A stretch of DNA of 64,000 nucleotides from JAAYUH01 sp964640995 (GTDB taxonomy: Bacteria; Caldisericota; Caldisericia; B22-G15), in the NCBI GenBank assembly GCA_964640995.1, contig CAZXJJ010000003.1:62001-126000 (forward strand), read 5' to 3'. The notes under the pieces are model-generated. The model was given only the letters and a program-made list of their open reading frames with translations, made no database searches and was not told the DNA's origin. Below, in pieces: positions 24,726 to 32,767 of this stretch. The position numbers and the translations under genes are program-made. Position 1 is the stretch's first letter; the number at the start of each line of letters is the position of its first letter.

Positions 24726-25634
24726 CTAAATTTTTTCTGCAACTGTTTCACCGAGAAGTCCTTGAGGTCTAAAGATTAAAACAATTATTAAGATGGCAAA
24801 AGCAATACCTTCTCCAAGAAGAGAGTTATAAGATGTTGCAAAGGTTTCAGATATTCCCATTATATAACTTCCGAGCATCGCACCAGGAATGTTTCCAATT
24901 CCACCCAAAACTGCAGCAATAAATGCTTTAAGTCCTGGAAGAATTCCCATATATGGAAATATTCTTGGGTATGAAATTCCAGTTAATATTCCTGCAGCAC
25001 CAGCAAAAGCACCTCCTACAACAAAGGTCATCATTATTATTTTTTCAATGTCGATTCCCATTAATTTTGCAGCATCTTTATCTTGAGATACTGCTCTCAT
25101 CGCTTTTCCAATTTTTGTGAATTTAACAAGATAGGTTAAAAATATCATAAGACCTATACTAACAAGAACATCAATGATTGCATAATTTGAAACTGTTGTT
25201 GTTCCTAACTCATAAATTCTATTTTTAATAAGTTGGTCATTTGGAAACGCTCTATATGATGGTCCAATAAATGGAAGTGCAGAAAAAAGATATTCTATAA
25301 ACATAGAAACTCCAATTGCAGTAATTAAAGCCGATAGTCTCGGTTTATATCTTAATGGTTTATATGCAACCTGATTTGCAAGTGCTGCTACTCCAGCACC
25401 TGCTGTCATACTTATAATAAAGACGACAATAAAAGGAATGTTTAGACCCCTTGCAGTTGATAGAACCACAGTAAAGTAGGCAGCAAAGGCTCCGATCATG
25501 AAGTAATCACCATGAGCAAAATTAATTAATCTTACAATTCCATAAACCATTGTATATCCAAGAGAAATTAAAGCATAAATACTGCCAAGTTGAATGCCAT
25601 TTATTAATTGTTGTAAATTAAAAATTTTTTCCAT
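24726..25634 (-). CDS. livH: Branched-chain amino-acid ABC permease LivH
   Basis: Permease of 302 residues, multi-spanning, with the LivH hallmarks LGYTMVYGIVRLINFAHGD, the coupling loop GKAMRAVSQDKDAAKLMGI and AAVLGGIGNIPGAMLG. It pairs with LivM. It is separated from the binding-protein gene by an attenuator-like hairpin, so the membrane components are probably made in lower amounts than the binding protein. Confidence 0.95.
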   Translation of the reverse strand: MEKIFNLQQLINGIQLGSIYALISLGYTMVYGIVRLINFAHGDYFMIGAFAAYFTVVLSTARGLNIPFIVVFIISMTAGAGVAALANQVAYKPLRYKPRLSALITAIGVSMFIEYLFSALPFIGPSYRAFPNDQLIKNRIYELGTTTVSNYAIIDVLVSIGLMIFLTYLVKFTKIGKAMRAVSQDKDAAKLMGIDIEKIIMMTFVVGGAFAGAAGILTGISYPRIFPYMGILPGLKAFIAAVLGGIGNIPGAMLGSYIMGISETFATSYNSLLGEGIAFAILIIVLIFRPQGLLGETVAEKI

Positions 25635-25637
25635 AAC

Positions 25638-25675
25638 TCTCCTTAAAGAAAAAGGGAGGGAACAAACCCTCCCTT
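25638..25675 (-). terminator. Attenuator/terminator between livJ and livH
   Basis: A perfect 9-bp stem AAGGGAGGG (25652-25660) and CCCTCCCTT (25667-25675) with a 6-base loop lies just after the livJ stop. On the minus strand it is followed by TTTTTCTTT and then the AAGGAG site of livH. Partial termination here would favour binding protein over permease. Confidence 0.85.
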
Positions 25676-25692
25676 GTGAAATTTCTTATTTC

Positions 25693-26838
25693 TTATGGAT
25701 TTACTGTTGTCTTATACACTTGTTGACCATTTTTAATCTCAATAATAACTGCTGATTTTACAGGATTTCTAAATTGGTCAAATGTAATTAAGCCAGATAC
25801 ACCCTTAAAACTAATATTCTTCATTGCATCTCTAATCTTTGCACCATCTGTTGAACCAGCATTTTGAATTGCAGTAAGCATAATGTTCATAGCATCATAA
25901 GCAAGAGCAGCTAAAGCATCAGGGTCTTTTCCAAATTTTGCTTTATATCTTTTAACAAAATCTTGTACTTCAGGTCTCTGGTCGTCCTTTGAGAAGTGGT
26001 TTGTGAAGAATCCACCTTCAACTGCTTGACCTCCAATTTCAACTAACTTTGGTGAATCCCAACCATCACCACCCAAGAAATATCCCTTAAATCCAAGTTC
26101 TCTTGCTTGCTTCATTATTAGTCCTGCATCATTATAATAATCAGAAATATAAATTAACTCTGCTCCTGCTTTGATTAGATTTGTTAATTGTGCTTTGAAA
26201 TCTGTTGCACCTGTTGGATGTGATTCAAATCCAACAATTTGACCACCGAGTTTTAAGAATTGATCTCTAAAGAACTCTGCTAAACCTTTTGTATAATCAT
26301 TTCCAATATCGAAGATACATCCTGCTTTTCTAATACCTAAATCTCTATATGCAAAGTTTGCACCAACTGTTCCTTGGAATGGATCAATAAAACATGCTCT
26401 GAAAATATAATCTCCAACTTCAGTTACTTTTGGGTTTGTTGATGTTGGAGAAATCATTGGAACTCCCTTTGCTTGACAAATTGGTGCGCCTGCAAGAGAA
26501 CACTTGCTCATAACTGTTCCAACAATTCCAACAACTTTATCTTGTTCAATTAATTTTGTGAAGACAGTTGCTGCCTCTGTTGGATCACCTTTGTCATCTT
26601 CAAAGACAAGTTTAATTTTTTTACCCAAAACTCCGCCTTTTGCATTCCACTCTTCAACTGCTAATTCTGAACCTTCTCTTGTTGAAAGACCAAATGTCGC
26701 TGCCTCACCAGAAATTGGTCCAACTCCACCGATTTTAATCTCTTCTTGAACCTGTTGTTTAGGTTTGCAAGCAGAATTTAGGCCTGCAAGCCCAAATAAC
26801 AAAACTAAAACAACCAAAATTAAAGTTAACCTCCTCAT
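25693..26838 (-). CDS. livJ: Branched-chain amino-acid substrate-binding protein (LivJ/LivK-like), likely lipoprotein
   Basis: A 381-residue type I periplasmic binding protein. An N-terminal hydrophobic signal ends in GLNSACKPK, where the Cys could be lipidated, though the lipobox is imperfect. Conserved segments include IGGVGPISGEAATFGLSTREG and YDAMNIMLTAIQ. It delivers amino acids to LivHMGF; the exact ligand cannot be read from sequence. It has a good GGAGG site and its own upstream promoter; a hairpin follows its stop. Confidence 0.93.
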   Translation of the reverse strand: MRRLTLILVVLVLLFGLAGLNSACKPKQQVQEEIKIGGVGPISGEAATFGLSTREGSELAVEEWNAKGGVLGKKIKLVFEDDKGDPTEAATVFTKLIEQDKVVGIVGTVMSKCSLAGAPICQAKGVPMISPTSTNPKVTEVGDYIFRACFIDPFQGTVGANFAYRDLGIRKAGCIFDIGNDYTKGLAEFFRDQFLKLGGQIVGFESHPTGATDFKAQLTNLIKAGAELIYISDYYNDAGLIMKQARELGFKGYFLGGDGWDSPKLVEIGGQAVEGGFFTNHFSKDDQRPEVQDFVKRYKAKFGKDPDALAALAYDAMNIMLTAIQNAGSTDGAKIRDAMKNISFKGVSGLITFDQFRNPVKSAVIIEIKNGQQVYKTTVNP

Positions 26839-26867
26839 GGTGACCTCCTTACTTGGGTATTAAATTA

Positions 26868-26898
26868 ATTATATTAACACATTAAAATTTTTTGTCAA
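26868..26898 (-). promoter_or_regulatory. Probable promoter of livJ
   Basis: On the minus strand TTGACA (26898-26893) is followed by AT-rich sequence with TATAAT at 26873-26868. The spacing of 19 is longer than ideal; a weaker TTAATA gives 15. The 150-base region between livJ and the upstream aldolase gene holds nothing else I can identify. Confidence 0.5.
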
Positions 26899-26988
26899 AT
26901 GAAATAAAAAAATAAAAATATAATAATTACCTCAATGGTTATTTTTTTAAATAAAAATATTAATTTTGAAAATTTATTTACATAAAAA

Positions 26989-28125
26989 TTAATATTCTTC
27001 TTTACCTCTTTGGGCTACTTTTGATTCTTCTCCTTTAAAATCTTTATATTTTAAGTACCAATTTTCTCCTTCATCTTCAATTTTTATATTTGCAAAACTC
27101 TGAAAATATGGATGTTCAAAGAAAGGAACTGCTTTAACTGATGCATCAACAAGTTTATAATATCTTTCAACACCAGTTGTTTTAAGCCACAAACTCATAC
27201 TTGAAGCATCAGGGAAAAATTTTGTGAATTCTTTCCAAACTGCTCTTCCTGCAAGAAATCCATTTGCGCGTGACTCACTTGCAATTTCAACATTAATTAG
27301 AAATTCTTCAATATCAACTCCAGCAGATAAAATAACCCAAGGAATTCTTGAAGTTTCTGTAATTGATTCACAAAATTCATAAGCATCATCTAATGTAAAA
27401 ACAGCATCTCTTTCTTTTCCATCAAATGCGCCCCAGGAAAAATCATCAACAAATTTTAAATCAACTGGAAATTCAAGTTTTAAAATATCGACACCATATT
27501 CCTCTTTTGAAAACTCTTCGACTGTTTTTAAAACTATTTCTGGCTTTTTTCTTATAAAGTTTGTCTCATTTTCAACTTCATCATCTTTTAATGGATAACT
27601 CATCGGTTCAAGTACAAATGGAAAATCTAATCTTTTTGCCTCACTTCCTACCATTCTTACAATATTTTCTTGATGTTCTTTGATTTCAGGAGAGGAGTCT
27701 GGTCTGTAATATAAAAGAAGTTTAACAGCATCTGCTCCTGCTCTTTTAATTTTTTCAACACTCCAACCCTCAAGAATAGGAGTTAATTTTTCTCTATTTT
27801 TATAACCGCCATCTTTTGTTCCACTCTCTTCGATTGCAAGTAGAAGAGCTGAATCTCTATCAAGAAATCTAATTCCTTCTGGAAGTCCATATTGAGGATC
27901 AGTTAAAGTTGCAGAAAAGAGTGGAGAGAGATATTCAATAACTAATTTTTTTGCGAGAGCCATATCTTCATACTTTATCTCTTTTGAATCTTTATTAATT
28001 GTCTTTGATAACATTTTTCTTAAAGAACCTCTCTGGTCTATTGCAAGCATCCTAAATCTTCCAGTGTCATCTGCCAGTCTTTTTAAACCTTTAAATTTAC
28101 CTGGAGTTAATAATCTTTTTTCCAT
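26989..28125 (-). CDS. Class I aldolase related to tagatose-1,6-bisphosphate aldolase (LacD)
   Basis: A 378-residue member of the LacD family. LAIDQRGSLRKML, ADAVKLLLYYRPD and the Schiff-base Lys in VDILKLEFPVD correspond to LacD landmarks; WVILSAGVDIEEF also fits. LacD enzymes cleave ketohexose bisphosphates to triose phosphates; related enzymes cleave sulfo-sugar phosphates. The protein is about 50 residues longer than streptococcal LacD, mainly at the C-terminus. It ends the operon led by uvrB that also contains a PfkB-type sugar kinase, so a sugar-phosphate pathway is plausible, but the substrate is not shown. Confidence 0.85.
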   Translation of the reverse strand: MEKRLLTPGKFKGLKRLADDTGRFRMLAIDQRGSLRKMLSKTINKDSKEIKYEDMALAKKLVIEYLSPLFSATLTDPQYGLPEGIRFLDRDSALLLAIEESGTKDGGYKNREKLTPILEGWSVEKIKRAGADAVKLLLYYRPDSSPEIKEHQENIVRMVGSEAKRLDFPFVLEPMSYPLKDDEVENETNFIRKKPEIVLKTVEEFSKEEYGVDILKLEFPVDLKFVDDFSWGAFDGKERDAVFTLDDAYEFCESITETSRIPWVILSAGVDIEEFLINVEIASESRANGFLAGRAVWKEFTKFFPDASSMSLWLKTTGVERYYKLVDASVKAVPFFEHPYFQSFANIKIEDEGENWYLKYKDFKGEESKVAQRGKEEY

Positions 28126-28148
28126 GAGTTTATCCTCCTTTTAATTTA

Positions 28149-28748
28149 TTATATCTTAAAAGAACTCATATTTTCTCTTCCAAGTTCAAAAGAAATTTTG
28201 TTTAATTCTAAACTTTTCCCTTTAAAATTATTTTCTAAAACCTTATAAAAATTTTCCAAATTGAAATTTAGAGGGTTTAAATAAGAAAAAACACCAAACA
28301 TGAAAGAGTTTAATGTATAAGCAATATTTTTTTCTTCTAAAATTTCAGTTCCATTTAAAATGAAAACTTTTTCTGCAATCTCTTTTAAAGATTCATAAAT
28401 TTTTTCTCTATCTGGATATGATGAAATTCCTAAAGATACAGTAAAAGGTATAATCTCATAATCATTAATTAAAATAATTGAATTCTTTTTAATTTTATGA
28501 AGATATCTTAAAACTTCTGAAGGCTCTAATGAAATTAAAAGGTCTCCTTCTCCGTCTTCAAAAATTGGACTCAAAACATTCCCAATTCTTACTTCAGAAA
28601 AAACTGAACCACCTCTTTGAGCCATACCATGAATTTCACTCATTAATGCATTTTTATTTTCAAGAAGTGCTACCTCACAAATCATTTCAGCAAGTTTTAA
28701 AACTCCTTGCCCACCTACTCCAACAATTAAAATATTATATTCATTCAT
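28149..28748 (-). CDS. iorB: Indolepyruvate ferredoxin oxidoreductase beta subunit
   Basis: A 199-residue gamma-type subunit of the 2-oxoacid:ferredoxin oxidoreductase superfamily, with the N-terminal VGVGGQGVLKLAEMI and the GMAQRGGSVFSEVRIG motif. With IorA it oxidatively decarboxylates aryl pyruvates made by transamination of aromatic amino acids, giving acyl-CoA, CO2 and reduced ferredoxin. The start overlaps the iorA stop by 4 bases. Confidence 0.93.
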   Translation of the reverse strand: MNEYNILIVGVGGQGVLKLAEMICEVALLENKNALMSEIHGMAQRGGSVFSEVRIGNVLSPIFEDGEGDLLISLEPSEVLRYLHKIKKNSIILINDYEIIPFTVSLGISSYPDREKIYESLKEIAEKVFILNGTEILEEKNIAYTLNSFMFGVFSYLNPLNFNLENFYKVLENNFKGKSLELNKISFELGRENMSSFKI

Positions 28749-30607
28749 TTTTTCACCTCTATTGCTTCAAATGGACAAACTTCACTACAAACACCGCATC
28801 CATCACACAAAACTTCATTAATTTTAATTTTTTTATCTTCATCGACATAAATTGCAGGACAGGAAAATTGTCTTACACAGATTAAACACTTCTTGCATTT
28901 TTCTTCATTAACAAAATATTTAACTAAAATTCCTTCTTTTCTCATTCTGTCATCTCTAATCAATGCACACTCTCTTCTTGCGATTATAACTTTAACTCCA
29001 TCCTCCTTTAATGCTTCTTCAATAACTTCCATTGTTTGAGGTAAATTATATGGATCAACAACTTTTACAAATTTAATTCCAATTCCTTTTACTAAATCTT
29101 CTATTTTAACTTTCTGTGAAACTTCACCCATTCCATCAACTCCCATTCCAGGATTTGGCTGATGGCCTGTCATTGCAGTAGTTTCATTATCAAGAATAAT
29201 AAGAAGAAAGTTATCTTTGTTATAGAAACCATTTATTAATGGTGGAATTCCTGCATGGAAAAAGGTTGAATCACCAATAAATGCAATCACTTTTTGTTCT
29301 GTTGATTTTGATAAGCCACAAGCAACACCAACAGAACTTCCCATAGAATAACATGTATCAGCCATATCAAATGGTTTTCCAATTCCAAGAGTATAACACC
29401 CTATATCAGAAGGAAATATTGCATCTTTAATTTTTAATTTTCTTAATACTTTAAAGAGAGCATAATATGTTGCTCTATGAGGACAACCTGGACACAAAAT
29501 AGGAGGTCTTAGTGGAGGATTTATATTTTCTATTTTAAAAATTTTTCTCTCACTCTCTTTACCTAAAAAATTAAATAAAAAATTTTTTACTCTATCTGGT
29601 GTATATTCATAAAGATTTGTAAAAAATTTATCATCTTTACCAAAAATTTTTGTATTAAGACCCATTTTTTCTTTTAAAATTCTAACTTCATTTTCTAAAA
29701 CTGGTTCAAGTTCTTCAACTACAATAATACCTTCATAATTTTCTATAAATTCTTTAACTTTCTTCTCCGGAAAAGGGTTTGAAAATCCAATAGATAAGAT
29801 ATCGAATGGAAGATTATATTTTTTAACTATATCAATAACATGATTTGAAGAGATGCCTGAAGTAACTATTCCATAATTTCCATTATTTTTAAATATTAAG
29901 TTGAAGGGTGAATTTTCTACTTCATCTTTAATTTTTTGGATTTTTTCAATTAAATTTTTATGTAAAACTCTTGCATTTGCTGGTATTGGAACAAATCTTC
30001 CAGGGTTTTTATTAAAATAAGTGTTTCTTTGTAACTTTTCGATCTCTCCAAGCTCAACAATGCCTCTCATGTGTGATAATCTTGTAGTTGATCTTATAAA
30101 AACAGGTATTTCGTATTTTTCTGATATTAAAAAACCATATTTCACCATAACTCTTCCCTCATCTGGATTTCTCGGTTCAAGAATTGGTAATCCTGCAAAT
30201 TTTCCAAGAATTCTATTATCCTGTTCATTTTGAGATGAAAACATACTTGGGTCATCACATGAAATAATTACAAAACCACCTATTGTTCCAAGATAACCTG
30301 AACTCATGAAAGAATCCATAGCAACATTAAGGCCTACATGTTTAAAGAAAGTCATACTTCTTAAACCAGATAGAGCAGATGATGCAGCAACCTCAAAGGC
30401 AACTTTTTCATTTACAGAAAATTCAAAATAAATTCCAGCATCTTTTGCAATTTTACTAAGAACATTACCTATCTCAGATGAAGGTGTTCCAGGATATGTT
30501 GCTGCGAGTTTCCCACCTCCTTCAATAAAACCTCTTGCAAATGCTTCATTACCAAGAAGAAAGACCTTCTTACCCACTTCACTTGAAATAATTTCATTTA
30601 ATTTCAT
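28745..30607 (-). CDS. iorA: Indolepyruvate ferredoxin oxidoreductase alpha subunit
   Basis: A 620-residue IorA. The N-terminal domain has ATYPGTPSSEIGNVL and FEVAASSALSGLRSMTF; the thiamine-diphosphate domain has CPGCPHRATYYALF, SDIGCYTLG and IGDSTFFHAGIPPLINGFYN; the C-terminus carries two 4Fe-4S ferredoxin motifs, the first CKKCLICVRQFSCP and the second CDGCGVCSEVCP. The enzyme couples aromatic amino-acid catabolism to ferredoxin reduction, a common anaerobic fermentation step. An AGGAGG site precedes the start. Confidence 0.95.
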   Translation of the reverse strand: MKLNEIISSEVGKKVFLLGNEAFARGFIEGGGKLAATYPGTPSSEIGNVLSKIAKDAGIYFEFSVNEKVAFEVAASSALSGLRSMTFFKHVGLNVAMDSFMSSGYLGTIGGFVIISCDDPSMFSSQNEQDNRILGKFAGLPILEPRNPDEGRVMVKYGFLISEKYEIPVFIRSTTRLSHMRGIVELGEIEKLQRNTYFNKNPGRFVPIPANARVLHKNLIEKIQKIKDEVENSPFNLIFKNNGNYGIVTSGISSNHVIDIVKKYNLPFDILSIGFSNPFPEKKVKEFIENYEGIIVVEELEPVLENEVRILKEKMGLNTKIFGKDDKFFTNLYEYTPDRVKNFLFNFLGKESERKIFKIENINPPLRPPILCPGCPHRATYYALFKVLRKLKIKDAIFPSDIGCYTLGIGKPFDMADTCYSMGSSVGVACGLSKSTEQKVIAFIGDSTFFHAGIPPLINGFYNKDNFLLIILDNETTAMTGHQPNPGMGVDGMGEVSQKVKIEDLVKGIGIKFVKVVDPYNLPQTMEVIEEALKEDGVKVIIARRECALIRDDRMRKEGILVKYFVNEEKCKKCLICVRQFSCPAIYVDEDKKIKINEVLCDGCGVCSEVCPFEAIEVKK

Positions 30608-30615
30608 ATATCCTC

Positions 30616-31851
30616 CTATGGAATAAAATGCAATGGAATATTAAAAATTTTTCCATTTAAATCTTGAACTAATAAATTTTTATAATCAATAATTTTTTTT
30701 CCATAAACTCTCTTTTCTTCTCCATTCGAATTAATAATAAATGGCTCTTCAAAAATTTTAAAATTTCTTTCTAAATCAGAAATTATATGATCTAAATTTT
30801 CATTTTCATAATATATTAAATTTCTCTTTAACTCACTTAAAAAAAGTGATAAAATCTCATCAAGAAACAAAAATTTTTCAGTTTCAATATATAGTGATGT
30901 AGTTTTATTTATCAATTCATCTGGAAAATCGCTCTTACTTTGATTTACATTTAATCCAACACCAATAATTTCGCCAGCGAGTTTTTCTTCTTTGAAATAT
31001 CCCTCTGAAATAACCCCACAAATTTTTTTGTTATTTAAATATAAATCATTTGGAATTTTTATCTTTAAATCTAATAAACCTAATTTTTTTAAAACATTTG
31101 CCATTGAATAGGTGACAAGAATCGGTAAAAAATAAATATAATTAAATGGTTTTAATGAAAAAGAAAAATATAATCCACCTTTTTCTGAAAACCAGTATGA
31201 ACCTTTTCTTCCCCTTCCTTTTGTTTGAATTTTAGAGAGCACAAGTTTATTTAAAGAAAAGTTCTCTTTTAAATAATCTTGAGTTGATGAAATTTCATCA
31301 AATATTTCTATTTCATAATCTTTTTCATTGATAATATTTATGTTTAAATCGCTATAAATCTCTCTTAAAAAATTTTCACTATCAATTTTTTTGACACTTC
31401 TTTTATCAACATTATAGTAAATATCTTCTATTTTTCTTTTACTTTTTGGATTTATTATGTATTTATTTATTTCAAACAAAGGAACTACAACAAAACCTCT
31501 CTCTTCAAAAAACTTATGTGGTACTATTAAATTTTCTTTTTCAATTATTTTATCTCCATATAAAATTATATCTATATCAATCTCTCTTGGACCCCACTTG
31601 AAACTTTCTCCTCTTCCAACCTTTTTCTCAACATGTTTTATAAATTTAATCAGATCATCTGGATCCTCTTCACTTTCTCCTTGAATAACGATGTTTAAAA
31701 AATTATCCTGATCTTTGTATCCCCATGGTTCTGTTTCATAAAGAGAGGAAATTTTATTGATTTTTATTTTTTCTCTTAAATAAAAAATAGCCTTCTTTAA
31801 AAAATCCTCTCTTGGTTCAATATTACTTCCAAAGGATAAAAATAATTCCAT
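30616..31851 (-). CDS. Fusion of HPPK (FolK) and biotin-protein ligase (BirA)
   Basis: A single 411-residue frame encodes two enzymes. Residues 1-150 are 6-hydroxymethyl-7,8-dihydropterin pyrophosphokinase: FLSFGSNIEPRE, SSLYETEPWGYKDQ and WGPREIDIDIILYG with its catalytic Asp pair. After a linker, residues about 180-411 are a biotin ligase catalytic domain: ISSTQDYLKEN, the biotin loop GRGRKGSYWFS, IPNDLYLNNKKICGVISE and GVGLNVN, with the short C-terminal domain. No BirA DNA-binding domain is present. The start directly abuts the pfkB-like stop (TAAATG). Both activities look intact. Confidence 0.9.
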   Translation of the reverse strand: MELFLSFGSNIEPREDFLKKAIFYLREKIKINKISSLYETEPWGYKDQDNFLNIVIQGESEEDPDDLIKFIKHVEKKVGRGESFKWGPREIDIDIILYGDKIIEKENLIVPHKFFEERGFVVVPLFEINKYIINPKSKRKIEDIYYNVDKRSVKKIDSENFLREIYSDLNINIINEKDYEIEIFDEISSTQDYLKENFSLNKLVLSKIQTKGRGRKGSYWFSEKGGLYFSFSLKPFNYIYFLPILVTYSMANVLKKLGLLDLKIKIPNDLYLNNKKICGVISEGYFKEEKLAGEIIGVGLNVNQSKSDFPDELINKTTSLYIETEKFLFLDEILSLFLSELKRNLIYYENENLDHIISDLERNFKIFEEPFIINSNGEEKRVYGKKIIDYKNLLVQDLNGKIFNIPLHFIP

Positions 31852-32763
31852 TTAAATTTCTCTTAAGACAATCTCTTTTTCAACTTCAACTATGTTTTTA
31901 GGTTTTTCGATTTTATCAATAGTGCTTTTTGTAGAAATATAGAAAGCATATTTTAAACTATCAAAGAAATTTATTCCTTCATCAAGGTAATATGACAATG
32001 AAGCAATAAAAGTATCTTTAATTACTTCATATGGAACATCTTTTAATAAATCTTTTGAAAGAAGATTGAAAAATTTATCTTCATAATTAAAAATTATGTT
32101 TCCCTTATCAACAGTAATTATAAAATATTCTGGTTTTGAATCATTATAACTCTTAAATCTTTTGATAAGAGAGACAAGATTTGAACCAGAGAGAAAATCA
32201 AAATCTTCTTTATCAATTCTTGCAATGTACGGTTCTGCTCTTAAGCCTTCTCTAAGCATTTCTCCTTTTGCATCAAAAATTACCAATTTATCTTTATCTT
32301 TAGAAATTTGGATCAAATGTTTAAAAATATCTTTGCATATTCCATTAGGGGCTCCATCGGTAAGCAAAATTATGTCAAAATTTTTAACTTTTTCTCTAAA
32401 TTTATCTTCAAAATTTTTTATATCAACGGGTGCAATTACAGGATCTTTTTCATAAAAATCTGTTTCAACTCCTCTTTCATCAAAAATTTCAAGATGAACT
32501 GGATTTTCTTCATCTGAAAATATAAAATCGAAATCAATCTTCTCATTTTCAAGTGAATCTTTTATAAACTCACCATTTTTTCCACCAATTATACTTAAAA
32601 CACTAACATTTCCACCAAGTTTTTTAATGTATCTTGCGGCATTGATTCCTCTTCCCCCTGGTTTTTTACTAAAAATTTCTAATTGATTTTTTCCTCCTAA
32701 TTGAAATCTTTTAAGGTTTGCTTTTTCTTCAACAAAAGGATTTAAAATAACAGATAATATCAT
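31852..32763 (-). CDS. PfkB-family sugar kinase with altered active-site motifs
   Basis: A 303-residue ribokinase-fold protein closest in pattern to 1-phosphofructokinase/tagatose-6-phosphate kinase: MILSVILNPFVE at the N-terminus, then KPGGRGINAARYIKKLGG. Two signature sites are changed: the NPSID of the LacC/FruK group is NPFVE, and the anion-hole GAGD is VIKD, keeping only the catalytic Asp. It may have changed substrate or lost activity. It lies between uvrB and the FolK-BirA fusion in an operon that ends with a LacD-like aldolase. Confidence 0.8.
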   Translation of the reverse strand: MILSVILNPFVEEKANLKRFQLGGKNQLEIFSKKPGGRGINAARYIKKLGGNVSVLSIIGGKNGEFIKDSLENEKIDFDFIFSDEENPVHLEIFDERGVETDFYEKDPVIAPVDIKNFEDKFREKVKNFDIILLTDGAPNGICKDIFKHLIQISKDKDKLVIFDAKGEMLREGLRAEPYIARIDKEDFDFLSGSNLVSLIKRFKSYNDSKPEYFIITVDKGNIIFNYEDKFFNLLSKDLLKDVPYEVIKDTFIASLSYYLDEGINFFDSLKYAFYISTKSTIDKIEKPKNIVEVEKEIVLREI

Positions 32764-32767
32764 AGCA

